DNA from: Spirillospora albida
GTDB lineage: Bacteria > Actinomycetota > Actinomycetes > Streptosporangiales > Streptosporangiaceae
Assembly (NCBI RefSeq): GCF_000718255.1
Contig: NZ_JOFJ01000001.1
Location: 310,001 to 374,000 of the forward strand
Direction: 5' to 3'
Length of the DNA stretch: 64,000 nt
Every line of letters starts with the position of its first letter. The stretch's first letter is position 1. The notes beneath the pieces are model-generated. The model saw only the letters and a program-made list of their open reading frames with translations, made no database searches and was not told the DNA's origin. Below, in pieces: positions 40,625-48,510 of the stretch. Position numbers and translations under genes: made by a program.

Positions 40625-40814
40625 GTGTTCAGCTCCCGGGTCTCGCAGCGCCGCGGGGTGCGGCTGACTGTCGCTTGTCCTCGAGGACGCGTACGCCTCT
40701 CCGTAGGACAACGTACCTCTCCGGACACCCATTCCGCGTATCGCGCGGGAGCACACCGGCCCCCGGTGCGTTCTAGGTCACACGCCGTCCCCGGCCCGCC
40801 TGTGACATGATTAG

Positions 40815-40829
40815 TCGTCAAAGCGACGA
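40815..40829. promoter_or_regulatory. Inverted repeat upstream of nadA, possible operator
   Basis: TCGTC-N5-GACGA within an AT-rich stretch (TTAGTCGTCAAAGCGACGAT), 30 bp before the nadA start. It could be an operator for a NAD-synthesis regulator. It does not match a regulator motif that I can name. Confidence 0.3.
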
Positions 40830-40858
40830 TAAGCCGCGTCGCCAGGAGGGAGACTCCC

Positions 40859-42013
40859 GTGACCACCCCCGTGCAGGACCTTCCACTGCTGCTGCTCGGC
40901 CGGGGCGCCGATCCCGGCAGCGAGCGCGGTGTGGACTGTCCCGGCGAGCTGCCGCCCGCCTCCGATCCCGCGCTGGTCGAGCGGGCGCGGGCCGCCAAGG
41001 CCGCCCTCGGCGATTCCGTGTTCGTCCTCGGCCACCACTACCAGCGCGACGAGGTCATCCGGTTCGCGGACGTGACCGGCGACTCGTTCAAGCTGGCCCA
41101 GCAGGCCGCCGCCCGTCCGGACGCCCCCTTCGTGGTGTTCTGCGGCGTCCACTTCATGGCGGAGTCGGCCGACATCCTGACCGCCGACCACCAGCAGGTG
41201 ATCCTCCCGGACCTGGCCGCCGGCTGCTCCATGGCCGACATGGCCACGTTCGACCAGGTCGAGGAGTGCTGGGACGTCCTGGAGGACGCCGGCGTCGCCG
41301 ACGACGTCGTCCCGGTCACGTACATGAACTCCTCCGCCGACATCAAGGCGTTCGTCGGGCGGCACGGCGGCGTCGTGTGCACCTCCTCCAACGCCAAGCG
41401 CGCCCTCGACTGGGCGTACGCCAAGGGGAAGAAGGTGCTGTTCCTGCCCGACCAGCACCTCGGCCGCAACACCGCCGTCCTCGACATGGGCTTCTCCCTC
41501 GACGACTGCGTCGTCTACAGCCCGCACCGCCGCGAGGGCGGCCTCGGCCCGCGGCAGCTGCGCGACGCGAAGATGATCCTCTGGCGGGGCCACTGCTCGG
41601 TGCACGGCCGGTTCACCGTGGAGTCGGTGAACGACGTGCGCGAGCGCGTCCCCGGCGTGAACGTCCTCGTGCACCCCGAATGCCGGCACGAGGTCGTCGC
41701 GTCCGCCGACCTCATCGGCTCGACCGAGTTCATCATCAGGACGCTGGACGCGGCGGAGCCCGGGTCGTCCTGGGCGATCGGCACCGAGCTGAACCTCGTC
41801 CGGCGCCTCGCGAACGCCCACCCGGACAAGAACGTCATGTTCCTCGACAAGACGGTCTGCTACTGCTCCACCATGAACCGCATCGACCTGCCGCATCTGG
41901 TGCTCTCGCTGGAGAACCTGGTCGCGGGCAAGGTGGAGAACGTCATCCGGGTGGACGAGGAGACCGCGCACTACGCCCGCGCGGCCCTCGACCAGATGCT
42001 CGCGCTGCCCTAG
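40859..42013 (+). CDS. nadA: Quinolinate synthase
   Basis: A 384-residue enzyme condensing iminoaspartate with dihydroxyacetone phosphate to quinolinate. It needs a 4Fe-4S cluster. Family motifs are GHHYQRDEVIRFADVTGDSF, FCGVHFMAESADIL, LAAGCSMADMA (a cluster Cys), WRGHCSVHGRF (Cys), VHPECRHEV and LDKTVCYCSTMNRI (Cys). The GTG has the perfect ribosome site AGGAGGGAG eight bases upstream. No nadB or nadC follows, unlike the usual nadABC operon, so the partner genes must be elsewhere. It faces an MDMPI-type gene, with 12 bp between the stops. Confidence 0.95.
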   Translation: MTTPVQDLPLLLLGRGADPGSERGVDCPGELPPASDPALVERARAAKAALGDSVFVLGHHYQRDEVIRFADVTGDSFKLAQQAAARPDAPFVVFCGVHFMAESADILTADHQQVILPDLAAGCSMADMATFDQVEECWDVLEDAGVADDVVPVTYMNSSADIKAFVGRHGGVVCTSSNAKRALDWAYAKGKKVLFLPDQHLGRNTAVLDMGFSLDDCVVYSPHRREGGLGPRQLRDAKMILWRGHCSVHGRFTVESVNDVRERVPGVNVLVHPECRHEVVASADLIGSTEFIIRTLDAAEPGSSWAIGTELNLVRRLANAHPDKNVMFLDKTVCYCSTMNRIDLPHLVLSLENLVAGKVENVIRVDEETAHYARAALDQMLALP

Positions 42014-42025
42014 CGGGCGCGGCCG

Positions 42026-42787
42026 TCAGAGGGCGGAGTTCTCCACCCAGTGGACGAGCAGGTCGTCGTCCCCGGAGAACTCCAGGTGGGGGTCGCCGAG
42101 CTTGCGGCGGCCCCAGAGGAAGAGGAACACGTCCGACACCCCGCCCCGCACCACGGCGTCGGCCCGCGGTGCGGGGTCGTCCGCCCGGGTCCATTCGAAG
42201 CGGTCGGGCAGGAGCCGCAGCAGCCAGCGTCCCTCGGGGGCGGCGAACAGCAGCGTCTCGCCGTCCCCGCGCAGGTTCTCGATCTTGGGGGCGAACGCGG
42301 CGGCGGACTCCAGGTTGCCGAGCAGCTCGTCGATCCCGTCGGCGGCGCCCTCGGGCGCGACGACCGGCGGGCGGCCGAGCGCGAGGTCGAGGTCGCAGCG
42401 GTGCACCGCGGTCTCGTGCAGCATCCGCCGCGACCAGAAGCGGACGTGCCGGTCGGTGCCCCACGTCCAGACGGGCGCGTCCGGATCGGCGGCGCGCAGG
42501 ATCGCGAGCAGCCGCCCGGCCCCCTCGGCGAACCACTCCGCGTGGTCGCCCGCGACGACGGGGAACGACACCCCGATCTCGCGGAGGCTGAGGCGGCGGG
42601 GGGCGCCGACGCGCACCGTCCCCGACGCCCAGCGGTGGATCCCGCCGAGATGCCGGACGAGGTCGCCGACCGACCAGCCGGGGCAGGACGGGACCGGCTC
42701 GTCCAGATCCCCCTCGGCGAAGCCGGCGGCGAACGCCGCGTTCTCCGCCTCCAGCGCGGCGCAGAAGCGGCCGTGGTCCCAGGGCAC
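42026..42787 (-). CDS. Maleylpyruvate isomerase family mycothiol-dependent enzyme
   Basis: A 253-residue protein of the DinB-like MDMPI family. The N-terminal four-helix domain has the metal-binding histidines (VGDLVRHLGGIHRWASG and HETAVHRCDLDLAL) and the PVPSCPGWSVGDLV signature. The C-terminal part resembles the SCP2-like domain (LLRLLPDRFEWTRADD, FLFLWGRRKLGDP). Members use mycothiol as cofactor; the reaction here is unknown. The GTG starts three bases after the stop of the PspAA gene, so it belongs to the pspA operon. Confidence 0.87.
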   Translation of the reverse strand: MPWDHGRFCAALEAENAAFAAGFAEGDLDEPVPSCPGWSVGDLVRHLGGIHRWASGTVRVGAPRRLSLREIGVSFPVVAGDHAEWFAEGAGRLLAILRAADPDAPVWTWGTDRHVRFWSRRMLHETAVHRCDLDLALGRPPVVAPEGAADGIDELLGNLESAAAFAPKIENLRGDGETLLFAAPEGRWLLRLLPDRFEWTRADDPAPRADAVVRGGVSDVFLFLWGRRKLGDPHLEFSGDDDLLVHWVENSAL

Positions 42788-42790
42788 GTG

Positions 42791-43069
42791 TCAGTCCGGG
42801 AGGAGGCCCTCGTCGCCGAGCATCGAGCGGACCTCGTCGATGTGGGCGTCGGCCGGGGGCAGGATCAGCTCGGACGGCTCCAGGCTGTCGGCCGGGAGCG
42901 GCCTGCCGACCTTCCGCACGTTCTCCAGCAGGGCGTGCAGGGCGGCGCGGAAGGCGCTCTCGTCCCCGGCGTCGATCGCCGCCTCCAGCTCGGAGTCGAG
43001 CGCGTTGAGGGCGCTGAGGTCGTCGGCCGCGACGTCCAGCTGGCCCTCGCCCATCAGCCGGACGATCAC
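42791..43069 (-). CDS. PspA-associated small protein PspAA
   Basis: A 92-residue protein of the PspAA type found next to PspA in actinobacteria. The pattern VRLMGEGQLDVAADDLSALN, then LHALLENVRKVGRPLP and ELILPPADAHIDEVRSMLGD is characteristic. It is acidic and cytoplasmic. The GTG overlaps the pspA stop (GTGA). The domain is thought to act with PspA in membrane stress, by genomic association only. Confidence 0.87.
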   Translation of the reverse strand: MIVRLMGEGQLDVAADDLSALNALDSELEAAIDAGDESAFRAALHALLENVRKVGRPLPADSLEPSELILPPADAHIDEVRSMLGDEGLLPD

Positions 43070-43863
43070 TGGGCACCCCCGGGCCGCTGCGGCCACTCGG
43101 CCTGCTGGGGGGTGTCCTGCTGCTGCGCCGCCGGAGCGCCCTGGTTCAGCTCCTTCGGCGCGGGCGCCTGCCCGAGCTCGGCCTTGAGCCGCTCCAGCTC
43201 CACGTCGACGCCGGGGCCCTGGCCCATGCGGTCGAGCTCGGCCTGGATGTCGTCCTTCGGACCGGAGAAGTCCTCCAGGGCACCGGACGCCAGCAGTTCG
43301 TCGATCGCGCCGGCCCGCGCCTTCATGTTCTCGGTCTTCTCCTCGGCGCGCTGGATCGCGAGGCCGACGTCGCCCATCTCCTCGGAGATGCCGGAGAACG
43401 CCTCGTTGATCTTGGTCTGCGCCTCGGCGGCCGTGTAGGTCGCCTTGATCGTCTCCTTGCGGGTGCGGAAGGAGTCGACCTTGGCCTGCAGCCGCTGGGA
43501 GGCGAGCGTCAGCTTCTCCTCCTCGCCCTGGAGCTGCTGGTACTGCGCGCGCAGGTCGGTCAGCTGCCCGTCCAGGCCGGCCCGGCGGGTCAGGGCCTCC
43601 CGGGCGAGGTCCTCGCGGCCCACCTGCAGCGCCTTCTTGCCCTGCTCGGTCAGCTTGTTCTGCTGCTGCTCCAGCTGGTTGATCTGGAGTTCCAGACGCT
43701 TGCGCGAGGTGGCGACGTCCGCGACACCGCGCCGGACCTTCTGCAGCATCTCCAGCTGGCGCTGGTAGGAGTAGTCGAGCGTCTCGCGAGGATCCTCCAT
43801 GCGGTCCAGCGCCCTGTTCGCCTTGGACTTGAAGATCATTGACATTCGCTTCATCACGCTCAT
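43066..43863 (-). CDS. pspA: PspA/IM30 family membrane-stress protein
   Basis: A 265-residue, almost wholly helical ESCRT-III-like protein that binds and protects the inner membrane. The N-terminal helix is MSVMKRMSMIFKSKANRALD, followed by EDPRETLDYSYQRQLEMLQK and long coiled-coil helices up to ~residue 185 (KATYTAAEAQTKINEAFSGI). A Gln/Pro-rich disordered tail ends the protein. It closely resembles Streptomyces PspA, and the first ATG (MSVMKRM) fits that alignment. It leads the pspA-pspAA-MDMPI operon. The 133 bp to the divergent DUF3043 gene hold a perfect 12-bp palindrome. Confidence 0.93.
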   Translation of the reverse strand: MSVMKRMSMIFKSKANRALDRMEDPRETLDYSYQRQLEMLQKVRRGVADVATSRKRLELQINQLEQQQNKLTEQGKKALQVGREDLAREALTRRAGLDGQLTDLRAQYQQLQGEEEKLTLASQRLQAKVDSFRTRKETIKATYTAAEAQTKINEAFSGISEEMGDVGLAIQRAEEKTENMKARAGAIDELLASGALEDFSGPKDDIQAELDRMGQGPGVDVELERLKAELGQAPAPKELNQGAPAAQQQDTPQQAEWPQRPGGAQ

Positions 43864-43944
43864 CGCGCGGCGCCGGTCCCTTCGTGCTGTCGCCTCAGTC
43901 GTGAACTGGGCTCAATGACCACTGCTGGGGTTCTTATCACCCTA

Positions 43945-43956
43945 CGCGTTAACGCG
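43945..43956. promoter_or_regulatory. Perfect 12-bp palindrome between pspA and the DUF3043 gene
   Basis: CGCGTTAACGCG lies in the divergent promoter region, 82 bp from pspA and 41 bp from the DUF3043 start. It is a plausible operator for one or both genes. It does not match the ClgR site known for mycobacterial pspA as I remember it. Confidence 0.45.
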
Positions 43957-43996
43957 CGAGGCAGCCACGATGTTCGCAGCCGGTAGGCTGAACCTC

Positions 43997-44575
43997 GTGT
44001 TCAAGCGTCGTACCCAGGAAGCCCCCGCGGATCCTCCTCAGGTAGTAACCAAGCCCGGAGGAAAGGGCCGTCCCACTCCGAAGCGCAGCGAGGCCGAGAA
44101 GGCCCGGCGCCGGCCGATCACGGCTCCGTCCAGCCGCAAGGAGGCGTACCGGCGCGTCCGGGAGCGGCAGGCGTCCGAGCGCGTCAAGGCCCGTGAGGGA
44201 ATGGCCAAGGGCGACCAGAAGTACCTCCTCAAGCGCGACCGCGGCCCGGTGCGCAAGCTGGCCCGCGACTACGTCGACTCCCGCCGCACCATCGGCTCGT
44301 ACCTGATGTACGCGATGTTCGCGCTGGTCGTCCTCAGCCTGCTGCCGATCACGGCGGCCCGGCTGCTGATGCTGTTCGCGCCGCCCCTGCTGCTGCTCGC
44401 GGTGTTCGGCGAGGGCCTCATGCTCAGCCGCGGCGTCAAGCGGCTGGCCGCCGAGCGGTACCCCGACGAGGACCGCAAGGGCCTCGGCATGTACGCGGCG
44501 ATGCGCGCCATGCAGATCCGCCGCCTGCGCGTCCCCGCCCCCCAGGTCGGCATCGGGGACAAGGACGACGTCTGA
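43997..44575 (+). CDS. DUF3043 membrane protein
   Basis: A 192-residue protein of the actinobacterial DUF3043 family. It has a basic N-terminal ~85 residues (GRPTPKRSEAEKARRRP, KRDRGPVRKLARDYVDSRRT), two close membrane helices (YLMYAMFALVVLSLLPITAA and LLMLFAPPLLLLAVFGEGLM), and a basic tail (AAERYPDEDRKGLGMYAAMR). The GTG giving MFKRRTQE matches homologues; nine more codons are open upstream. Its location next to pspA is conserved in streptomycetes (recalled). Function unknown. Confidence 0.88.
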   Translation: MFKRRTQEAPADPPQVVTKPGGKGRPTPKRSEAEKARRRPITAPSSRKEAYRRVRERQASERVKAREGMAKGDQKYLLKRDRGPVRKLARDYVDSRRTIGSYLMYAMFALVVLSLLPITAARLLMLFAPPLLLLAVFGEGLMLSRGVKRLAAERYPDEDRKGLGMYAAMRAMQIRRLRVPAPQVGIGDKDDV

Positions 44576-44641
44576 CGGGACGCGCCGGGCGCGTCCGCCG
44601 GGTGGGGCTCTCATGATCTTACGCCGGTTAGGGTCGGAGGC

Positions 44642-45643
44642 ATGGAGTTCCGCAATCTGGGCCGGAGCGGCCTGAAGGTCAGCGAGATCGCATACGGCAA
44701 CTGGCTCACCCACGGTTCCCAGGTCGAGGAGGACGCGGCGCACGCCTGCGTCCGGGCGGCCCTCGACGAGGGGATCACGACGTTCGACACCGCCGACGTG
44801 TACGCCGGCACGCGCGCCGAGGAGGTCCTCGGCCGCGCGCTGAAGGGGCGGCGGCGCGAGGGACTGGAGATCTTCACGAAGGTCTACTGGCCGACGGGAC
44901 CGGGCCCGAACGACCGGGGCCTGTCCCGCAAGCACATCATGGAGTCGATCAACGCGTCGCTGCGCCGCCTGGAGACCGACTACGTCGACCTGTACCAGGC
45001 GCACCGCTTCGACTACGAGACGCCGCTGGAGGAGACGCTCCGCGCGTTCGACGACATCGTCCGGCAGGGAAAGGCGCTGTACATCGGCGTGTCCGAGTGG
45101 CGGGCGGAGGAGATCCGGCGCGCGCTGGAGATCGCCGACGAGATGGGGTTCGACCGGATCGTGTCGAGCCAGCCGCAGTACTCGATGCTGTGGCGGGTCA
45201 TCGAGGGCGAGGTCGTCCCGCTGTGCGAGCGGGAGGGCATCGGGCAGATCGTCTGGTCGCCGATCGGGCAGGGCGTCCTCACCGGCAAGTACAAGCCGGG
45301 GCAGCCGCTGCCCGAGGGGTCGCGCGCGACGGACGACAAGGGCGGCGCGGACTTCATCAAGCGCATGCTGAACGACGACCTGCTGACCCGCGTGCAGAAC
45401 CTCCGGCCGATCGCGGACGAGCACGGCCTGACGATGGCGCAGCTCGCCGTCGCCTGGACGCTGCAGAACCCGAACGTGTCGGCGGCGATCGTGGGGGCGT
45501 CGCGTCCGGAGCAGGTCCGCGACAACGTGAAGGCGGCGGGCGTGAAGCTGGACGCCGACGTCATGCGGCGGATCGACGACGTGCTCGGCGACGCGGTCGT
45601 CACCGACCCGGCGAAGACGGTCAGCCCGCCCGGCCGCCCGTGA
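44642..45643 (+). CDS. Aldo/keto reductase (Kv-beta-like subfamily)
   Basis: A 333-residue NADPH-dependent oxidoreductase with a TIM barrel. The catalytic tetrad is complete: Asp and Tyr in FDTADVYAGTRAEEV, Lys in IFTKVYWPTG, and His in DLYQAHRFDYETPLE. The NADPH-binding loops SPIGQGVLTGKY and VGASRPEQVRDN are also present. The subfamily includes potassium channel beta subunits and the bacterial YghZ/general stress proteins. The substrate is unknown. It stands alone, ends at a strong terminator, and has an ATG eight bases after GGAGG-like GTCGGAGG. Confidence 0.92.
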   Translation: MEFRNLGRSGLKVSEIAYGNWLTHGSQVEEDAAHACVRAALDEGITTFDTADVYAGTRAEEVLGRALKGRRREGLEIFTKVYWPTGPGPNDRGLSRKHIMESINASLRRLETDYVDLYQAHRFDYETPLEETLRAFDDIVRQGKALYIGVSEWRAEEIRRALEIADEMGFDRIVSSQPQYSMLWRVIEGEVVPLCEREGIGQIVWSPIGQGVLTGKYKPGQPLPEGSRATDDKGGADFIKRMLNDDLLTRVQNLRPIADEHGLTMAQLAVAWTLQNPNVSAAIVGASRPEQVRDNVKAAGVKLDADVMRRIDDVLGDAVVTDPAKTVSPPGRP

Positions 45644-45649
45644 ACCGGT

Positions 45650-45681
45650 GGGCCGCGGGGACCGCGCGGTCCCCGCGGCCC
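45650..45681. terminator. Convergent terminator after the aldo/keto reductase
   Basis: A perfect 14-bp inverted repeat (45650-45663 and 45668-45681) with a GCGC loop, between two genes that face each other. Confidence 0.85.
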
Positions 45682-45686
45682 GCCGC

Positions 45687-45884
45687 TCATTCGGGGTCGT
45701 GCAGGCTCATCGCGTAGACGGTGTCCTCCTCGTTCAGGAGGGTCACCTTGTCGATCTCGTCGGCGCGGAGGCCCCGCCAGTTCTCGCCCAGCCAGCTCTC
45801 CGCGTCGGCCTGGGTCGAGAAGGACTCCTCCGACATGCCGACGGTCCGCCCGTCGGCCGTCTCCAAACGCCAGCTCCACGTCAT
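45687..45884 (-). CDS. Conserved small actinobacterial protein, unknown function
   Basis: A 65-residue acidic protein (MTWSWRLETADGRTVG, FSTQADAESWLGENWRGL, VYAMSLHDPE). It shows a strand-strand-helix-strand pattern without a signal peptide or membrane helix. The ATG has GAGGTCGA upstream and the frame has normal codon bias. Similar short proteins occur in other actinomycetes (recalled). It is followed by the convergent terminator and lies 39 bp downstream of the DsbA-like gene on the same strand. Confidence 0.75.
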   Translation of the reverse strand: MTWSWRLETADGRTVGMSEESFSTQADAESWLGENWRGLRADEIDKVTLLNEEDTVYAMSLHDPE

Positions 45885-45923
45885 CGCTCGACCTCCCTCG
45901 TCCCGGCGAGACTAACGGCTTGA

Positions 45924-46727
45924 TCAGCCGGCGGCCTCGATCGCGCGGCGCAGGGCCTCCGCGCTCGCCGTCTCGCTCTGCGTGAGCAGGCGGCCGTTCA
46001 CGCGCGCCGCGGGCGTTCCCTGCAGGCCGTCCGCGAGGTAGCGCCGGCTGACCTCCAGGACCGAGGCCGCGTGCCGCTGCGACCGGACGCACTCGCCGAA
46101 GTCGTCGCCGGTGAGGCCGAACCCGGCGCCGTACGAGACGAGTTCGGACGTGGTGTAGCCCTCGACGTCGAGGCTCGGCGGCTGGTGCGCGTAGAGGGCG
46201 TCCTGGTAGGAGAGCCACCGGGCGCCGTCGCCGACGCACCGCATCGCGGCGGCGGCGCGCAGCGCGTTGCCGTGGGCGGGCTGCCGCGTGGCGGCGAAGA
46301 CGACCATCGGCCGGAAGATCACCTTGGCCCGCCCGGACACCGCGAGCTCCTTCAGCATCGGGTCGTGCATCCGGTCGAACGCGCCGCAGTGCGGGCACGC
46401 GAAGTCCTCGTAGATCTCGACGAGGGGGGCGGTGACGCCGGGCCGCGCCATGGTGAGGCTGCCGTCCGGGTTCGGGACGGCCTCGGCGCCGCCCGCGATC
46501 TGCCCGGCCCGCGCCGGCGGGCCCTCGCCTCCTCCTCCGTCGCCGCCGTCGCGCATGGCGAACACGGCGAACGCGGCGACGGCCAGCAGGAGGACGGTGA
46601 ACCCGACCCCGGCGAGGACCGCGATGAGGACGCCCGGCCCCCTGCGCGGCGGCGGCGGCATCGGCGGCCCGTACGGGTACCCCGGTCCCGGTTGCTGGGG
46701 CCACGGGCTGTTCGGGGGGTTGCCCAC
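45924..46727 (-). CDS. Membrane-anchored DsbA-family thiol-disulfide protein
   Basis: A 267-residue protein. A Pro/Gly-rich cytoplasmic start (PPNSPWPQQPGPGYPYGP) precedes one membrane helix (VLIAVLAGVGFTVLLLAVAA). Outside is a thioredoxin fold with active site CPHC (YEDFACPHCGAFDRM), a helical insertion, and the cis-Pro region LQGTPAARVNGRLL. A third Cys pair candidate lies at RCVGDG and ECVRSQ. It matches the actinobacterial DsbA-like group that oxidises exported proteins (family knowledge). The GTG is supported by GGAGA upstream. It diverges from cobU with 39 bp between starts. Confidence 0.9.
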   Translation of the reverse strand: MGNPPNSPWPQQPGPGYPYGPPMPPPPRRGPGVLIAVLAGVGFTVLLLAVAAFAVFAMRDGGDGGGGEGPPARAGQIAGGAEAVPNPDGSLTMARPGVTAPLVEIYEDFACPHCGAFDRMHDPMLKELAVSGRAKVIFRPMVVFAATRQPAHGNALRAAAAMRCVGDGARWLSYQDALYAHQPPSLDVEGYTTSELVSYGAGFGLTGDDFGECVRSQRHAASVLEVSRRYLADGLQGTPAARVNGRLLTQSETASAEALRRAIEAAG

Positions 46728-46766
46728 CGGCGTCTCCTTCGCGTACGGCCATAAGGTCTGGGTTCG

Positions 46767-47303
46767 ATGAACATTGAAACCCATGGCCCGCACCGGACGC
46801 TCCTGCTGGGCGGCATCAGGTCGGGCAAGTCGGCGGAGGCGGAACGGCGCCTGGCTGCGTACCCCGCCGTGACCTACGTGGCGACGGCCGCGCGGCGCGA
46901 CGGCGACGCGGACTGGGCGTCCCGGATCGAGGCGCACCGGCGGCGGCGCCCGCCCGGCTGGACGACCGTCGAGACGGCCGACCTCGCGGCCGTGCTCGGT
47001 TCCGCGAACGGACCGGTGCTCGTGGACGGCGTCGGCGGCTGGCTCACCGCCGCCATGGACCGCACCGGCGCCTGGGACGCCCCGGAGCGCGTCCATGGGG
47101 AGGTGGACGCGCTCGTGGCCGCCTGGCGGGACACCGCCGCGCGGGTCGTGGCCGTCTCCGAGGAGGTCGGTCTGGCGCTGGTGCCGACGACCCGCGCCGG
47201 ACGCCTGTTCGCCGACGCGCTGGGCCTGCTCAACCAGCGGCTCGCCGCCCACGCCGACGCGGTCGCCCTGGTCGTGGCGGGCCGTGTCCTGGACCTGCCG
47301 TGA
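46767..47303 (+). CDS. cobU: Adenosylcobinamide kinase / guanylyltransferase
   Basis: A 178-residue bifunctional enzyme of the vitamin B12 nucleotide loop: it phosphorylates adenosylcobinamide and then attaches GMP. The P-loop is LLLGGIRSGKSAEAERRL, with YVATAARRDGDADWASRIEA, the RRRRPPGWTTVET segment (guanylyl acceptor region with His50-type residue in EAHRRRR), and LVDGVGGWLTAAM. It is followed after 58 bp by cobS. No cobalamin riboswitch was recognised upstream, where the space is only 39 bp. Confidence 0.92.
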   Translation: MNIETHGPHRTLLLGGIRSGKSAEAERRLAAYPAVTYVATAARRDGDADWASRIEAHRRRRPPGWTTVETADLAAVLGSANGPVLVDGVGGWLTAAMDRTGAWDAPERVHGEVDALVAAWRDTAARVVAVSEEVGLALVPTTRAGRLFADALGLLNQRLAAHADAVALVVAGRVLDLP

Positions 47304-47361
47304 CCGGCGGTGCCCGGCCCGCCGCCATCCCCCTCCCGCAGCGTGTCGCGGAGGGGCCGTG

Positions 47362-48132
47362 ATGGGGGGCGTGCGGCTGGCGGTCACGCTGCTCACGGTC
47401 GTCCCGCTGCGGACGCCCGAACGGGTGGATCGCGGGACGGCGCGTGCCGCGATGCTCGCCGCGCCCGGCGTGGGGCTGGTCCCCGGCGGCGCGGCGGCCC
47501 TGGTGCTGCTCGCGGCGGACGCGGCGGGGCTGTCGGCGCTGCTGGGCGCGGCGCTCGCCGTCGCGGCGACCGCCGCCGTCACGCGGGCCCTGCATCTGGA
47601 CGGGCTCGCCGATCTCGCCGACGGGCTGGGCAGCGGGAGGCCCGCCGACGAGGCCCTCGCGATCATGAAGCGGTCGGACATCGGGCCGTTCGGCGTCGTG
47701 ACCCTGCTCTGCACGCTGCTCATCCAGGTGGCCGCGCTGTCGTCGGCCGCGCACCCGGCGGCCGCCGTGCTCATCGCGGCCGTGACCGGACGGCTCGTCC
47801 TGCCGTGGGCCTGCCGCGCCGCCGTTCCCTCGGCCCGGCCGGGCGGCCTCGGCGGCCTGGTGGCGGGCACCGTGCCGACCGGCGCCGCCGCGGCGGCCAC
47901 GGGCGCGGTGCTGGCCGCCGCGGCGGGCGCGGGACTCCTCGCGGCGGGTCCCGGCGGCGCCCTGCAGGCGGCGCTCGCGGTCGCGGCCGGGCTCGGCGCG
48001 GCGCTGCCGGTGCTGCGCCGCGCCGTCCGGCGCCTCGGCGGCGTCACCGGGGACGTGCTGGGCGCCCTGGTGGAGACCGCAGCGACCGCCGCGCTCATCG
48101 TGCTGGCGTGCCGGCCTCCCTCGGGCTGGTGA
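47362..48132 (+). CDS. cobS: Adenosylcobinamide-GDP ribazoletransferase (cobalamin synthase)
   Basis: A 256-residue polytopic enzyme (about six helices) joining activated cobinamide to alpha-ribazole. The family signature ALHLDGLADLADGLGSGRPADEALAIMKRSDIGPFGV is split across the first helices with its Asp-rich metal site. It is very Ala/Leu/Val-rich otherwise. The ATG has GGAGGGG five bases upstream; a GTG sits one codon earlier. It is downstream of cobU. No cobT is adjacent. Its last 38 bp overlap a small ORF on the other strand. Confidence 0.9.
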   Translation: MGGVRLAVTLLTVVPLRTPERVDRGTARAAMLAAPGVGLVPGGAAALVLLAADAAGLSALLGAALAVAATAAVTRALHLDGLADLADGLGSGRPADEALAIMKRSDIGPFGVVTLLCTLLIQVAALSSAAHPAAAVLIAAVTGRLVLPWACRAAVPSARPGGLGGLVAGTVPTGAAAAATGAVLAAAAGAGLLAAGPGGALQAALAVAAGLGAALPVLRRAVRRLGGVTGDVLGALVETAATAALIVLACRPPSGW

Positions 48133-48319
48133 GCGCCCGCCGGGCGCAGGCCCGCACGCCGAAATCGCGGGCGAGCCCGGTCTCGGGCGGCAGCGCGCCG
48201 TTGCGCGGCTCGCCGTACGGGACCTGGCGGCCCAGCGCGTCGGCGACCTGCCGGGCGCGGTCGGCGCGGAGCCGGCGGGCGTCCTGGAGGGTGAGGGTGT
48301 CGGTGCTGGTCACGGACAT
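48095..48319 (-). CDS. Small hypothetical protein, antisense overlap with cobS
   Basis: A possible 74-residue basic protein (LTLQDARRLRADRARQVADA, GRQVPYGEPRNGALPPETGL). The N-terminal half would form a helix. The ATG has GGCAGG three bases upstream. The last 38 bp run antisense through the end of cobS. Codon bias in the non-overlapping part is consistent with coding, but I recognise no family. Treat as probable only. Confidence 0.5.
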   Translation of the reverse strand: MSVTSTDTLTLQDARRLRADRARQVADALGRQVPYGEPRNGALPPETGLARDFGVRACARRALTSPREAGTPAR

Positions 48320-48510
48320 TGACCTGCCAAGTCGGTCGGAATAGGGGAATAGCGCCCCGCTCCACCACCGAGTCCGGCCGCGATCTCCCGGTGACCAGCG
48401 GCGCCGCGTCCCGGACGCGCCGTTCCGCCACCCGCCGCCGCGTTCTGGCCGGGTAAGGCTTGTTCCATAAGGGCGAAACCGGTCAGGCGGGAGGACTAAC
48501 ATCGGACTAC

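Noticed and set aside
46728..46766. Cobalamin riboswitch upstream of cobU
   Set aside because: Only 39 bp separate cobU from the divergent DsbA-like gene and no B12-box-like sequence is present.
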